From: Helichrysum umbraculigerum | Taxonomy: Eukaryota; Streptophyta; Magnoliopsida; Asterales; Asteraceae | Assembly (NCBI GenBank): GCA_949592205.1 | Contig: CATIUR010000004.1 | Span: 66,003,837-66,067,836 of the forward strand | Length of the DNA stretch: 64,000 bases | Direction: 5' to 3' | Part shown: piece by piece, positions 33,279-44,612 of the stretch | How positions within the stretch are numbered: the first letter of the stretch is position 1 | Layout of the letters: every line of letters begins with the position of its first letter | Notes under the pieces: generated by a model | What the model was told of the DNA's origin: nothing | Seen by the model: only the letters and a program-made list of their open reading frames with translations | The model's database searches: none | Translations under genes and position numbers: made by a program

Positions 33279-36043
33279 AATTCATCCAAGCAAGTATAGG
33301 AAATCTAGCCACTAATCATAATCATAATCACAAAGCATAAGCAAACAAAAGTTGAAACTAAAATTAACATCATTTAATTGATATAATTAATGTTAACCAA
33401 ATATTACAACTTCAAGTGTTTTTGTTTGTTACCCACATATGATTATCAAGATTGCTAGCTTCAATTTCCCCTGTTTCTTTCTTCCGAGAGTGATCCAGAG
33501 AGAAGATTTTGGTGATGAAAATTGGGTGAAATTGGGTGGTGGAATTGTGGTCTGGAAGAAGTTCCAGTGGTGAAGTAAGTGAGAGTGATGATATATAGAG
33601 CAGTAGTGTTATTGGAATGAATTAATGGAGCTCGAGGTTAGTGACCAGATCCACCAAATCGGGGGCAAAGAAATGGAGACGGGATTAAAATAATCAAAAC
33701 CCCATGCATGAGTGAGAGTAGGGAGCAATAGGTTGGTTGAACATTTAATGAAGGATGGCTCGCCATTTTCTTTTTCTCCTTTAGCTGCATCCCCAAATAT
33801 TTTAATACATAACCCACACACAGAGAAGATAAAGTCGACTGGAGCAGGTAGACTTCGTCCGCCAACTTACCCGATCGGGTCAGTGACCACACGCGATCGG
33901 GTCAGAACCCATACCCGATCAGGTATGTTAAAGCACGCGATCGGGTGTATTGAAGTTTCCAATCCGTTGAAGTTGAGTCTTCCGTTGTAACCATTTTGAA
34001 CTAAATCACCCGATTGGGTCATTTCAGCCGATCGGGTTTGAATACTCACGCGATCGGGTATGAACCCTCACGCGATCGGGTGTGTAGCATTTTCATGCTA
34101 GCAGACTTCAGCTCCAGATTTTATCCAAACTTCACCGTTTTGCATGCTTTTCCATGAGTTTCACCTGAGATCAATTTCCAATCCAATAAGTATCGAAAGT
34201 TCATGAAATTGACTCAATTACAAATGCAAATCAATGATATCGCGAAAGATTTATATATACAAAATGAGAGATATCATTTGACATGATGCCATGATGATTA
34301 TGGATTATGTGATACGTAGCCTTCGGGTGTTACGTGATATAGAGGTCAACATTGGTTGGGCTTGGTTGCTATAGGTTGGTCAACATAGAGTCTTGTACAT
34401 GTGTTATTTCTAGGATCCTATGTTGGGTGAAGATAGCAACAAGCTATCGGTTAACCTCTGTATTCGCCTACAGTTGGTTTTAAGTGTTCTTGGAGGGCCA
34501 CCCGGGCATGAGGGCGCCCCAAGAACCACCGATCCTCTTTGATATTATGTGTTTACGATTATTTGCTGTAAACATATTTTGTTATGCTAAGTTAGACTGT
34601 TAGTTATACATCTATTCACTTAGCTTCGTGCTAATCCCACCACCTTACTTCTTGCAGGTTATAGATTTTGATATGATGGGTGGCAAGAATTTTGACTTGG
34701 ACGGAATATTTGACGACTTGATTACTCTGATGTGGTTTTGATAACTTAAAGTTATGTTTTGATTTTATATAACACCCGGTCTGATATACTTTGGTTGTGA
34801 ACGGTATAACCTTTATGTTTTATAGGTAATGTAAATTATTAATATAAGTTTTGACCTACGCTTCCGATATGTTGTATAAAAAAAATGGTTCTAAATGTGG
34901 GGTGTTATATTTTGGCCACCCACTGGACCCGCTTCATATTTCAATGGAGGACGATCGAACCCCCCACAAGGTCCAACATCGCCGGGTAAATCAACTTCAT
35001 CACATATACCACAACGTTCGAGCCGAACTAGCACGTATTAAGCCTTAACGTTGTGAGTCATGCGCTTCATTGGTGGTAAGTATATTTCTATGATAAATAA
35101 TACTCATGGCAGATTTCGAACCCATGACTTGAAGGAAGTCATGGGTTGTGCTTACCACTAGGCTATTTAGTTATTGGTTTCATTTATAATTTTAAAGAAT
35201 GCAACTGATACAAGTACCCCTATATTTGGCGAAATAGACCAAGCTAACATTTTGTAACAATATAAACTACGTAATATTAGTCCATTAATATACACGGGGC
35301 CATTTGAAAACTATCATTTGTAGATTTTTACATAAAATAGCCATATTTGACCATAAATAACTTTTAAATATTTCATGCAATGTAATATGCTCCATAAATA
35401 GCCATCCAATTGAAATGAACCTAACAATATTGTGTCGTCAAATGGTGTTTCGGTTCACGCAATGTACCATACTTCATATTTTGTGAGTTGTGACTATAGG
35501 TTTGGACAATATTTGATAAATACGAAATTTGTCCATGCAATGTAATATCCTCTATTAAATGTACTCTAAATGATTCTCATATTATTTTTGTAAATCACTG
35601 TTATTGTTAACATTTCTCATCAATTAATTATGTCCTATCACGTTGCATCGCACGTGTTAATGCTAGTATTCTATTGTTGACATCTCTTCATATGAAGTGA
35701 AGAGGTAAATAAAACGTTATTCTCTTTGTCGTAGCCAAAGGGTCCACTTTAACTATACATACAATTTTAGTACTTTCGCTAACCACATTTTTAAGTGACC
35801 ACTTTGACTATACACACAATATTAAGAATTTCGACTAATTTCACTTTTCACCAATCAAATAAAATTTCTATCCATTAAAGTTTCTTTTAGTTGGTTGTTA
35901 GATGAAAAGAGACATTTATTTGGGACAACCCAAATTAGTAACCAAGATAATTGAAGCGAGACGGATGAAGTATTTAACTCATGCACTTTTTTTAAGTTTT
36001 AACATGAGGCTTTAATATCATAATAATACATTATTTTGGGAAT
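33276..36043 (+). repeat. Array copy 4, right end ancestral
   Basis: Lacks the junction fragment and runs instead into unique sequence (GGGAATTACACTTGAAGG), so it keeps the original right flank. SINE-like piece at 35103-35168. Private base A33437. Confidence 0.9.
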
Positions 36044-37266
36044 TACACTTGAAGGTTTTTCTTTTTATTTTTAAAATTAAGTTTATCATTAATGTATTAA
36101 TTATTAATTATTAATTACTCCCTCCGTCCCAAATTAAGTGTCATGTTTTGACTTTTTGAGTCTTCCCTTTTCAACTTTGACCTTAAATATTTTTGTTTGT
36201 GTTATATAATACTTGATGCAAAATATATGTATGGATTGAATTTTAAATATATTTTCATTGGTATAATTTTTATAAAATAATATATAACTTTTCAATTAAA
36301 TGTATTATATTATGGATTGAATTAAATGTATTAAATGTATGGATTGAATTTTAAATATATTTTCATTGATGTCAATAAGTGCATTTATTGAAGTCAAAGT
36401 TTCCTTATGTAATCAAAATTATAATTAATACACTGAAGTTTTGTATTTAATTCATTGAGACTTTCCTTTTATATATGATGTATTTATTATGATTTTTGAT
36501 AATAAAGGAAAGTTTGAGTTTAATAAATAAGTTCAAGGGTTCTTATTAACAGCCCTAAGGGCTGTCAATAGCATTTCCCTTCAAAGAATGCGTTCAACAT
36601 ATCATGAAGTTTAGTTAACAATCCAAAGAAACCATTTATATGAACAACACATGAATAGAATTTATGCATTTGGTTGGCTCTACTCAAAAAAGCTAGCTAG
36701 CTACTCGAAGGTACACCAGTGGGCTCAACTCTGATGCCCAACCTAATCAGGTCAGCCCCACCCCCACCTCACTTAAAAGTTAAAACTATTGCTGCCAATT
36801 TTTGAGTCGGCGAAACCAGCTCGAAAATAAGTTGGCTTGGATTGAGAATTTTTACCCCCGAACTCGCCGATCTGCTGTTTTTTTGGTTGGGTTTGAGTTA
36901 CACAATCAGTTTTTGATACGATAACCCGAATAAATTTTAAAGATAGATAAAAGTTTTAATATATTTATCCAATGAACCTTAAAAATTCATCTTAACTTGA
37001 CAATTAAGCACTTCATAGCTTGCCAAGTGTAGTTTAAAGATAATTTTAATAAATGTATAAAATTTAAACCAATTCCGTTTATTAAAAGCTATTAAAACAA
37101 AAATCTCATTATTTCACTTATGTATGTATGTATATAATGTATATCTACAAAACAACTTAATATTTCAAAATTCAAATATGGAAACTTCTTATATGAACAC
37201 ACAGAATCATCTTAGAACTTGACATATGTTAACATTTCTGTTAACATTTATTATTATTAATTTTCA
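36044..37266. other. Right flank of array, no gene
   Basis: AT-rich. Contains TACTCCCTCCGTCCCAAATT at 36117, the consensus end of Stowaway-type MITEs, but I find no matching opposite end. A short palindrome, ACAGCCCTAAGGGCTGT, lies at about 36550-36566. Confidence 0.55.
36972..37065 (+). repeat. Right copy of 94-bp direct repeat bracketing the array
   Basis: Partner of 24369-24462. Confidence 0.85.
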
Positions 37267-37275
37267 ATCTTTTTA

Positions 37276-37594
37276 GAGTTAATTGTATGGTTCGTTCTTA
37301 TATTTAATATAAAATTGCAACATTAGTCCATATATTTTTGCTTTTTGCACCAAAGGTCTAAAAACATGAAAGTTGTTGCGTGAGTAGTCCCTCCTCCAAC
37401 TAAAATGATCACCATACCCTTAATGTTCTATTTTTTGTCTTGATTTAAATGAGCGTAAATTAGTCATTTTAGTTGGAGGAGGAACCAACAATGCAACAAC
37501 TTTCTTGTTTTTGAACTTCCGGTTCAAAAGTAAAGTTTAGGGACTAATGGTGCAATTTTATGTAAAGTATAGGGACGAACCATGCAATTAACTC
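37276..37594. mobile_element. Mutator-type MITE, 319 bp, with 9-bp target duplication
   Basis: Ends GAGTTAATTG and CAATTAACTC are inverted, and the inverted similarity continues inward for more than 100 bp (ATGGTTCGT, AAAATTGCA, ACTAGT-side blocks, AGTTGGAGGAGG), so the whole element is close to a single foldback. It is flanked by the perfect 9-bp duplication ATCTTTTTA at 37267-37275 and 37595-37603, the length typical of Mutator-like transposition. It encodes nothing and would depend on a transposase elsewhere. Confidence 0.9.
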
Positions 37595-37603
37595 ATCTTT
37601 TTA

Positions 37604-38016
37604 TTTCTTACATCTTTAATTTAGTAAAATGACACATATACACTTTAAAATGAACTCATCAATCACTTTGCGATTTACTTATTTGTTGAGAAATATAAAC
37701 TCTCTTGATCATACATCTAAATATGTGTATTATCTTAATTTTATATAATCTTAATTATACTATACAAACTATCCTTATATTAAGTCACATCAATATTTAT
37801 TTTATATTTCTACTTTTATTAAATTTATATTAAAATATATTAAGACACAAAATATTACCATGTTGTTGAAGATATATATGTCTTACTAACTTCCTATTAT
37901 GTACATAATAACACATGTAAGAAAAATTATAAGCAACATGTCGAATACATATTTAATTATATGTTTAATATTCTTTAAAAAGTATATATCAATATTTATA
38001 TACTCTATCTGTGTCA
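37604..38016. other. AT-rich interval, nothing recognised
   Basis: No coding frame, repeat or motif I can support between the MITE and the solo LTR. Confidence 0.6.
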
Positions 38017-38554
38017 AAATATGTCGCACCCTCAAATTTGTTGATTAAAGTTATCAGAATGTTTTGCGGAAGCATTAGATCGAATGGGGGGTATACAAGG
38101 TACATACATACATATCAGAGCGTATGATTACAACAGAACATATATATATTGAGATGCCAAGAGTAATAGTTACAAAGTTTACGATTCATCGAATCGTATA
38201 AGTTTAAAAGTAATTGAGTTTACGAAAGTAGATTTCGTAAATATGACTAAAATAGCTTAGTTATACAAAAGAAATTCCATTGTCAAAAGTTGGCATCCTA
38301 AATGCTTCACGGGTCGCCTAGATTCCATATGTGCAGGCGGTTCTTACATGCAGCTAATTTCCTGAAAAACATAGTAAAAGTCAATAACGAGGTTGAGTGA
38401 ATTCAAAGGTTTTAAGTTTACATGTAAAGTTTTGTAACCAAGTGTGTTTGTAACGTTTTGCCATAACATTTTAAGTAATGTTCATCAAGTATGTAGTTTG
38501 GTTGGGATGTCGCCCGAAAGTATAGTTTAAGTTGTAGTATGAAAGAAGTATCCT

Positions 38555-38935
38555 ATTAGTTTGTCCAAGAAGCAGGAATATAAAGTTTTGTCCAAGAAAT
38601 ACAACCTAACAATGTCTGCCCAAGAGGTTGGTACTTTTTAGGTTGTGTCCAAGAAGTAGGACTGGCATCCAAGACGTAGGACCCATCTGCTCAAGAAGTA
38701 GAGCTATCACCCAAGACGTAGGGTTCAATCACTGCCCAAGAAGTAGGGACTTTTCACGTGTATCCAAGAAGTAGGACCGGCATCCAAGACGTAGGACCCA
38801 ACTGCTCAAGAGGTAGTGCCTTCACCCAAGGCGTAGGATGGAACCTTGCCCAAGAAGTAGGGACTTTCTGTTGTGTGCCCAAGACGTAGGGAATTTCTGT
38901 GTGTGTGCCCAAGACGTAGGGACTTTCTGTGTGTG
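38555..38935 (+). repeat. CCAAGAMGTAGG minisatellite in solo LTR
   Basis: About 15 units with core CCAAGAAGTAGG or CCAAGACGTAGG at 18-30 bp spacing. AAG and ACG variants partly alternate, suggesting a higher-order two-unit repeat. Confidence 0.9.
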
Positions 38936-39597
38936 TTTATGAAAATGTTGTTTCATAAAAGACTGTTTGTTCGAAAGCTTGAAACGTTTTGTAAATAGTT
39001 GCACGTATGAAATCATTCATAAAGATGTATACGTTTATTTCCAAAGCACTCAAGTTATCAATTAAAACATGAAACCATTATTAATAATTGATAATTGGAA
39101 GTAATCAACAAGTTAGCAATCGCTAAAACAATGTAAGTTATGGCAACAATAAAAGTTGTACTATGTTTTCCACCCCTGTTCAAAGTAGTAAAGCAGTAAA
39201 AGTAGGGGCTGTGAACTCACCTGTGAGCTAAGTGTGTTCGAGTGCTAGCAAAGCCTAAAGCCCAAGTCTAGTCCGAAATCTCCTAACGCCCTAAACGAAT
39301 GAGATTTAATAAGTATGTGGACGTTTAGGTCGACCATCCATGCTAGTGTTCGTACAACCAAGTTATGTCCAAGTGTTTGTTCGATGTTTATGTTTGAAGT
39401 TTTGAAAATGTATACGACTCATTGGTAACGGTTTGTAATAATAATCTCTGAAAACATTATCATATTGTTTCATTGTGTTTCATAAGGTATGAAATTGTGT
39501 ACGGGGGTCCGGGGGCAGCGCCCCTGGTAGCGGGATCCAAGGGGTGGCGAAATCTCAGCCTCAACACTTAGTGAAAAACATAGGTTTTTACGAATCT

Positions 39598-39857
39598 GAT
39601 TTGTGCGACACAGGGTGCAACATTGCGTGTGACGCTGTGTGCGACATAGGTATTTGTGTCGCAATGTTACAAGTTGAAATAATTGTGCGACATTGGTTGT
39701 TATGTCGCAGGTCATATGTGCGACATCAGTGTTTGTGTCGCACTTGCGACATCCGCAATTTAGTGCGACATTGGATGTTGCGTCGCTATTGCGACGTTGT
39801 GAGTTGTTTGCGACATTGAGGCTTATGTCGCAGAAAGCTTGGTCCATCTGCGACATT
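39598..39857 (+). repeat. TGCGACA..TGTCGCA palindrome cluster in solo LTR
   Basis: At least ten TGCGACA or TGTCGCA words in alternating orientation, making inverted pairs of 7-bp arms with 8-14 bp loops. Same word as in the C2 copia LTR. Confidence 0.9.
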
Positions 39858-40938
39858 GCCGGCTGTGATGTTCAAGGTGTGTCAGTTTTGTGGTCAAACG
39901 TTTTCGGTTTGACCCGAGGCTTTTACAAAGTGCTTAGACTAGTTTGTAGTGATTGTAAAAATTATTGGTTTGTGTCGGAGTTCACCCGAAGTGTCAGTTG
40001 TCGAAAAGTGTCAAACTAACTTTGTTTATAAACGAGTTTTAAGCTTTGATTTGGACATATCTTAGTAATATAAACACTAAACATGCATTAAAATTAAAAT
40101 ATAAGTATTTTCGAAAAGTGTCAAAAACTTAGACGTGTCGGTTTTAAAATCCAAAAAGGTAGAAATGTGTGTCTCCGCGAGGTGATCGTTTTCTTCCAAA
40201 TGAGTCTAGCGATTCAAGCTATTTTTGTGGTAGTTTTTGGTGGATTTTGATGAGTTTTTAGAGGGAGAGAGTGAGCCGAGTGAGAGAGAGAGAGAGAGAG
40301 GGGAGAAGTGAAGTGTGTTTTTGGTTTAGGAAAATGAAATGGAGAAAATGGGATAGGTGGGGGTGGGGGTCGGTTTTTGGTCAACAAAAGGGGAGGGAAA
40401 GTTGGTAAATTTTGTCCCAAATTTGTGGTATTTAGCCCGTGTTCGTTTACCCGATCGTTAAATGTTAAAATATTTTTAAATGATAAATTTTTAAATACGT
40501 ATTCGGATATATTTTTAGTCAAGGTTTTCTATAAAAATAATTTAGTTGAGTTATAAAATTATAACTTTATTTTGTTTCATTTTGACGGATAGGTTTCGAG
40601 TTGTTTCAGCGTACAAAGTAAGTGTTATATAATTCGAAATACTTTGTAAATATTATCGACATAATATTTAATAATTAATAATTTTATTTAATAATCTCAT
40701 ATTATTAAATAATTTTGTTTACCAACAATCGTATATTTTGTCACGTTTGTTCCAAATTATTTTATACACAATTATAATAATTACGAAACGTGTAATACTA
40801 CGCGTATTAACTAGTGAGGCTTTGCTATACTTACCTCTAAAAGTGTTGTGAATTCACTCTAAGTTAGGGAATTAGCCTAATAATGCAAGTGTTTAACGTA
40901 CGTTATGGGAATTTAAATTTGCGGGGTGTCACAAAATA

Positions 40939-41379
40939 AAGTTGAACATTTTTAATTTTTGGTTCTCCACAATTAATTTCAACATCATATTTTAATAATT
41001 TAATATAACTTTTATTAGATAGAGATGCTATTTTATTAATGAAAAGTATAACTGATGATATATTTAAAACGTGGTACAATATTATAAAAGACTTGTACAT
41101 TGAATACCTAACTATTTTCTAATTTTTACTAAGTATCAACTAAAAATAAATATAACATTACAAAAAAATTAATATTAGACGTGGGCTGTACAGTACAAAA
41201 ATTAACGTTAACATCTTTTTATGTGAGCCACGCATCGTACGGCCTATATATTCATAGTTACTAAATACGAAATTCAAATATTTCCTGCTTTAATAAATTC
41301 TTTAATCAATGAATAAAATAGAAGTGCAAATGTGCAATCCTTCAATGAATAAAATTGTACGTTGTTCGTATATAATTTC
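40939..41379. other. Flank between solo LTR and C2, nothing recognised
   Basis: AT-rich, no coding or repeat feature. The five bases before C2 (ATTTC) should be its target duplication, but the right partner has been lost. Confidence 0.6.
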
Positions 41380-41640
41380 TGTTGGTTCCATGTATACGGA
41401 CCAAATCGAGTAGTTTAACTTGTGTGTTAAAGCGGAAATCAAACACACTAAGATATGCAAGATTAACACGATAAATAACCAAAACACAAAGGTGTATGTT
41501 TATATATAATGAACTAGCAACAATACATACACATGGACAAACACACAAAGATCAAAATAACACAACCTAGCGATTTTTCTCTGAAAACAGAAGTGTTATG
41601 TGTGTGAAATGTCTTAGCAAAACAGAAGCTGGCGAGCTTC

Positions 41641-41650
41641 TATTTATAGC
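41641..41650 (-). promoter_or_regulatory. C2 LTR TATA box
   Basis: Minus-strand GCTATAAATA, canonical. The same box is in the other LTR at 53901-53910. Confidence 0.8.
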
Positions 41651-41665
41651 CTTATCCAGACGTTA

Positions 41666-41791
41666 TGCGACACAAGCCTTGTGTCGCATAGAATGCTTCT
41701 GCGACACAATCCTTGTGTCGCATGGAATGACTCTACGACACAATCCTTGTGTCGCATGGAATGATTCTGCGACACAATGCTTGTGTTGCAT
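41666..41791 (-). repeat. Four 23-bp palindromes in U3 of C2 LTR
   Basis: Arms TGCGACACAA and TTGTGTCGCA around a 3-base centre, repeated about every 33 bp directly upstream of the TATA box; two units have a one-base change. Three units remain in the truncated 5' LTR (53926-54018). Confidence 0.95.
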
Positions 41792-41896
41792 GATTACAAA
41801 AATTAATCTAAGTCTAAAACTATACAATACGTAATTACAATATCGATACGATTACAGACCGAGACCAACTGACAGACACACATAGATGTACCAACA

Positions 41897-41910
41897 AACT
41901 CCCCCGTGTC
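41897..41910 (-). promoter_or_regulatory. C2 polypurine tract
   Basis: Minus-strand GACACGGGGGAGTT abutting the LTR start TGTTGG. Confidence 0.85.
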
Positions 41911-41982
41911 TTCAGCTTGGTCTTCAAGAATTCTTCAATTTGCTTGAATCTTCAAAAACGCAGATCTTCAAACGTCTGAACT

Positions 41983-44607
41983 TTAAACCCATCCGGGTGG
42001 AAACTTTCCGCCAGCATGTATGCCAAAAGTGAAGCATATATCAACGATTTTCTGAAATCGTTTCGCTAATACTGTGTTGAACTCGTTTCCTGGGTTGTAG
42101 CGAATTCGATTGCCGAATAGCTTCATCATATCATTTCTTGACAGATTTATCAGACTCATTGGGTCGAATATTCTGAATTCAGCTTTACGTAGACCCCACA
42201 ATGATCCAGTCTGAGGCTCTGAATCTGGCACATAAACAAGGACAGCTTCGCCAATGTGAACGTCCAGTTCCCAGTAGTGAAAACGCTTCAGCAAATTGAA
42301 AGGAACTGTTTCCAGAGCAATTTCATTCAGACATTCAGCAGGACGATAGTGAATCTTTACGATTGGCTGCTTGGTATTTGAATCGAGCTTTTTCTTGAAT
42401 GTATACCTTGTACCCAGTGTTGGTTTGACATAATGATATTTCTTCAGTCGAAATTCTTCACGCATGACCTTTTGAAGAGCATTTGCAAGTCCGTCTTCGT
42501 AAGGATTTATCAACTGAAGCTGAGTGAGACGAACAATGTCATGCTTTGGCAACGTACTCAGTTTCTTCAGAGAACGTTGAAAATACTGGATATCGTCAAG
42601 TCTCTTGATCATTAACCTTCCCTTGCTGACTTTCCAACTTTTTATAAGACCTGAATAATCACCGCCAACCATGTATTTCTTGCATGTAACAGGAACAGGT
42701 TCGGGATTTTTTCCTTTGGGAAACCAGTTATCACTTTCCCTGATGGGCATTTCCTTGTCAAAAGAAACACATTCGGATGTATCCTGTGGGAAAATGTCAT
42801 TATAATTTGTCGATTCACGAACAGGGACTGGTTTTTCTTGTGAAAAGCCGGCAGGCACAGACGATTCTTGAGCAGGAGCAGCTTGAGAAGTAGATCCTGG
42901 TATGTAATTAAACGCAGGTCCTGACTCATCATCTGAAGAATCGGATACGACAATACCCTCTTGTGGATAAGCTGGACAATCAGTATATTCTTCATCTGGT
43001 TCAAGCTCTTCTTGTTCAACATTAACATCATCATCATTATTAACCACTCCGAAGTCAAAAGGTTCTTCAGGCGCAAAACCGTCTTCATTGACCGCAGCTT
43101 GAAAGTATGTCAAATTACAATAGGAGTAATCTACAGCTAGCGGTTTTGGTTGCCCTGGTTGCTCAATTATGTAATCCAAAACAAGAGTTGTTTCATTAAT
43201 AGAAGAATTAGTTACATCATTAGGATTTACATATTCATCACCCTCGGCGGAAACCCTAGGTGTTGATTCTAAGGCCGGTGGGCCTGTCTCCCCCGAAGCA
43301 ATAGCTTGGGTTTGCAGCTTCATAACCATTGATCTCAGTTCTTCATTTTCTTTTTCAACACGGGAGATCCTGGCATCCTGAGCTTCAAATATCGCTGCTT
43401 GAGCGGCCATATCTTGCTGCATCCGATCAATCCTGCTCAGGAGCTCGTCAATGACTGTTGGATAAGGGGTGATCGGAGTTTCAGTTCTGGGGAGCTCAGA
43501 AGATGTAGAGGTAGAGGTACGAGAACGTCTGACCAGAGGGTTCAGATCAGTAACATCAGAAGTGTCTCGAGGCCTTTTCTCGCGGCTGGAGGATTCAGGA
43601 CGTGGAGAAGGTGGCTGATAAGCATCGATCTCACGATCGAGATCCACCAACTCCGGATCCACGAAATCTGGCTGAACTGGCGGTTGCTGAACCAGAGGTT
43701 GTTGGACTGGAGGCTGCTGGACTGGAGGCTGCTGGATTGGTTGTTCAAGTGCCGGTGCATTGAATTGTTCACCAGGAAGAGGAACATAAGCAGGATCCAC
43801 GATGTGACCGAAAAGAGCAACCTCACGTTCTGGTGCCTGTCCCTGCCTGGCAAAAGTAGTACAAGTAGTGTATATCCTGGTGTTCATCGGGGTCTGCTTG
43901 AAAGTAAAGGATGCAACCACTGGAAGGTCGGGATGCAAGTGATTGAGCAGCAACTGAGTAAACCGAGGATATAGGGCCCATTTTTCCTTTGTATCCAAGG
44001 CATTGTTGACAAAACCCCTGAAGATATAACCAGAGAAGTTGAAGGGTTTGTTGTAGATCAAGGCAAGAATAGCAGAGGCAGTCGAAAATTTCATCCCTTC
44101 AAGACCTGCTTTGCGACTAGATAAACAAACGATAACAATGTGCGCCAGATATCTCCAGACCTTCGTCATGTAGGTCTTCTTGTATTGATCAACTGGAATA
44201 TCTTGATATCCAATCGATCTCATGCCTTGTGCAATTGCAGCAGGACTGAACTGAGTGATCATGTCAGAATTGTCACCAAAAATAAAGTAATCCCGAAGAA
44301 GCTGCTCGGAGAAGATAACTTGGCGGCCACAGACACTTGAAATGATACGAGTATCAGGTTCATCGTAGTTGACGACTGCGTTATCCCAAAACTCGGTAAC
44401 ATGATTTGTCAAGATCCGAGTGTCAGCAGTGATAGCTTTGTGAATTCGAGAACGACGAAGAAAGACTATCATGGGTCAGTACGGGCGCGAAGTCTCAACA
44501 GTTGTGTTCATGAATGCCACGATATTATGACGTGGTTCCCAGAAATATTTGGTAACATCGATCTGGGCGGGTGGAGCAGCTTGTTGTTCAGCTTGTTGTT
44601 CAGCCAT
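41983..44607 (-). pseudogene. C2 third ORF (env position), intronless, one nonsense codon
   Basis: An 874-codon frame between pol and the 3' LTR, starting ATGGC at 44607, two bases after the 3' splice-site-like TTATTTTTGTAG. One in-frame TGA (44478-44476) interrupts it; the remainder is open for 829 codons from 44472. The N-terminal domain (FLRRSRI, EFWDNA, IYNKPFNFSGYIF, FGHIVDPAYV) aligns without gaps around the stop to C1 exon 1. A Pro/Gln/Val repeat linker, a coiled coil (RISRVEKENEELRSMV) and an acidic stretch follow. The C-terminal domain (MIKRLDDIQYFQRSL, LINLSRNDMMKL) matches C1 exon 5. So the same protein is encoded in one piece here and in five exons in C1. Function unknown; no signal peptide or convincing membrane span seen. 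Confidence 0.8.
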
Positions 44608-44612
44608 TTCTA

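Larger units (their letters stand above)
24516..36043 (+). repeat. Tandem array, 2920-bp unit, 3.95 copies
   Basis: TTCATCCAAGCAAGTATAGG recurs at 24521, 27441, 30361 and 33281, exactly 2920 bp apart, and the intervening sequence is nearly identical. I found seven single-base differences private to one copy: 25134 and 26140 (copy 1), 29000, 29802 and 29949 (copy 2), 33042 (copy 3) and 33437 (copy 4). The unit contains a degenerate LTR, a SINE-like piece, AT-rich flank and, at each internal junction, a 141-bp inverted G3 LTR fragment. No coding function. Very recent origin. Confidence 0.95.
38022..40933 (-). mobile_element. Solo gypsy LTR with perfect 5-bp target duplication
   Basis: Reads TGTCGCACCCT at the left and GCGGGGTGTCACA at the right, flanked on both sides by AAATA (38017-38021 and 40934-40938). 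No internal region remains, the expected product of recombination between two LTRs. It is related to the G3 LTR: the same ends, the GGTCAAACG..GGTTTGACCCGA segment after the palindrome cluster, and a GA-rich patch (40258-40302). Orientation is minus by comparison with G3. It contains a minisatellite and a TGCGACA palindrome cluster, listed separately. Confidence 0.92.
41380..41896 (-). mobile_element. C2 3' LTR
   Basis: 517 bp with perfect 6-bp inverted ends TGTTGG/CCAACA. On the minus strand a TATA box TATAAATA lies at 41649-41642, preceded by four TGCGACACAA..TTGTGTCGCA palindromes (41666-41791). Compared with the partial 5' LTR at 53640-54020 I count four mismatches in 381 bp, so the element is fairly young. 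Confidence 0.95.

Noticed and set aside
36117..36140. Stowaway MITE
   Set aside because: Only one terminus is recognisable; no inverted partner or TA duplication found.
39470..40019. Cys/His-rich ORFs in the solo LTR
   Set aside because: Cysteines come from translation of TGCGACA/TGTCGCA repeats.
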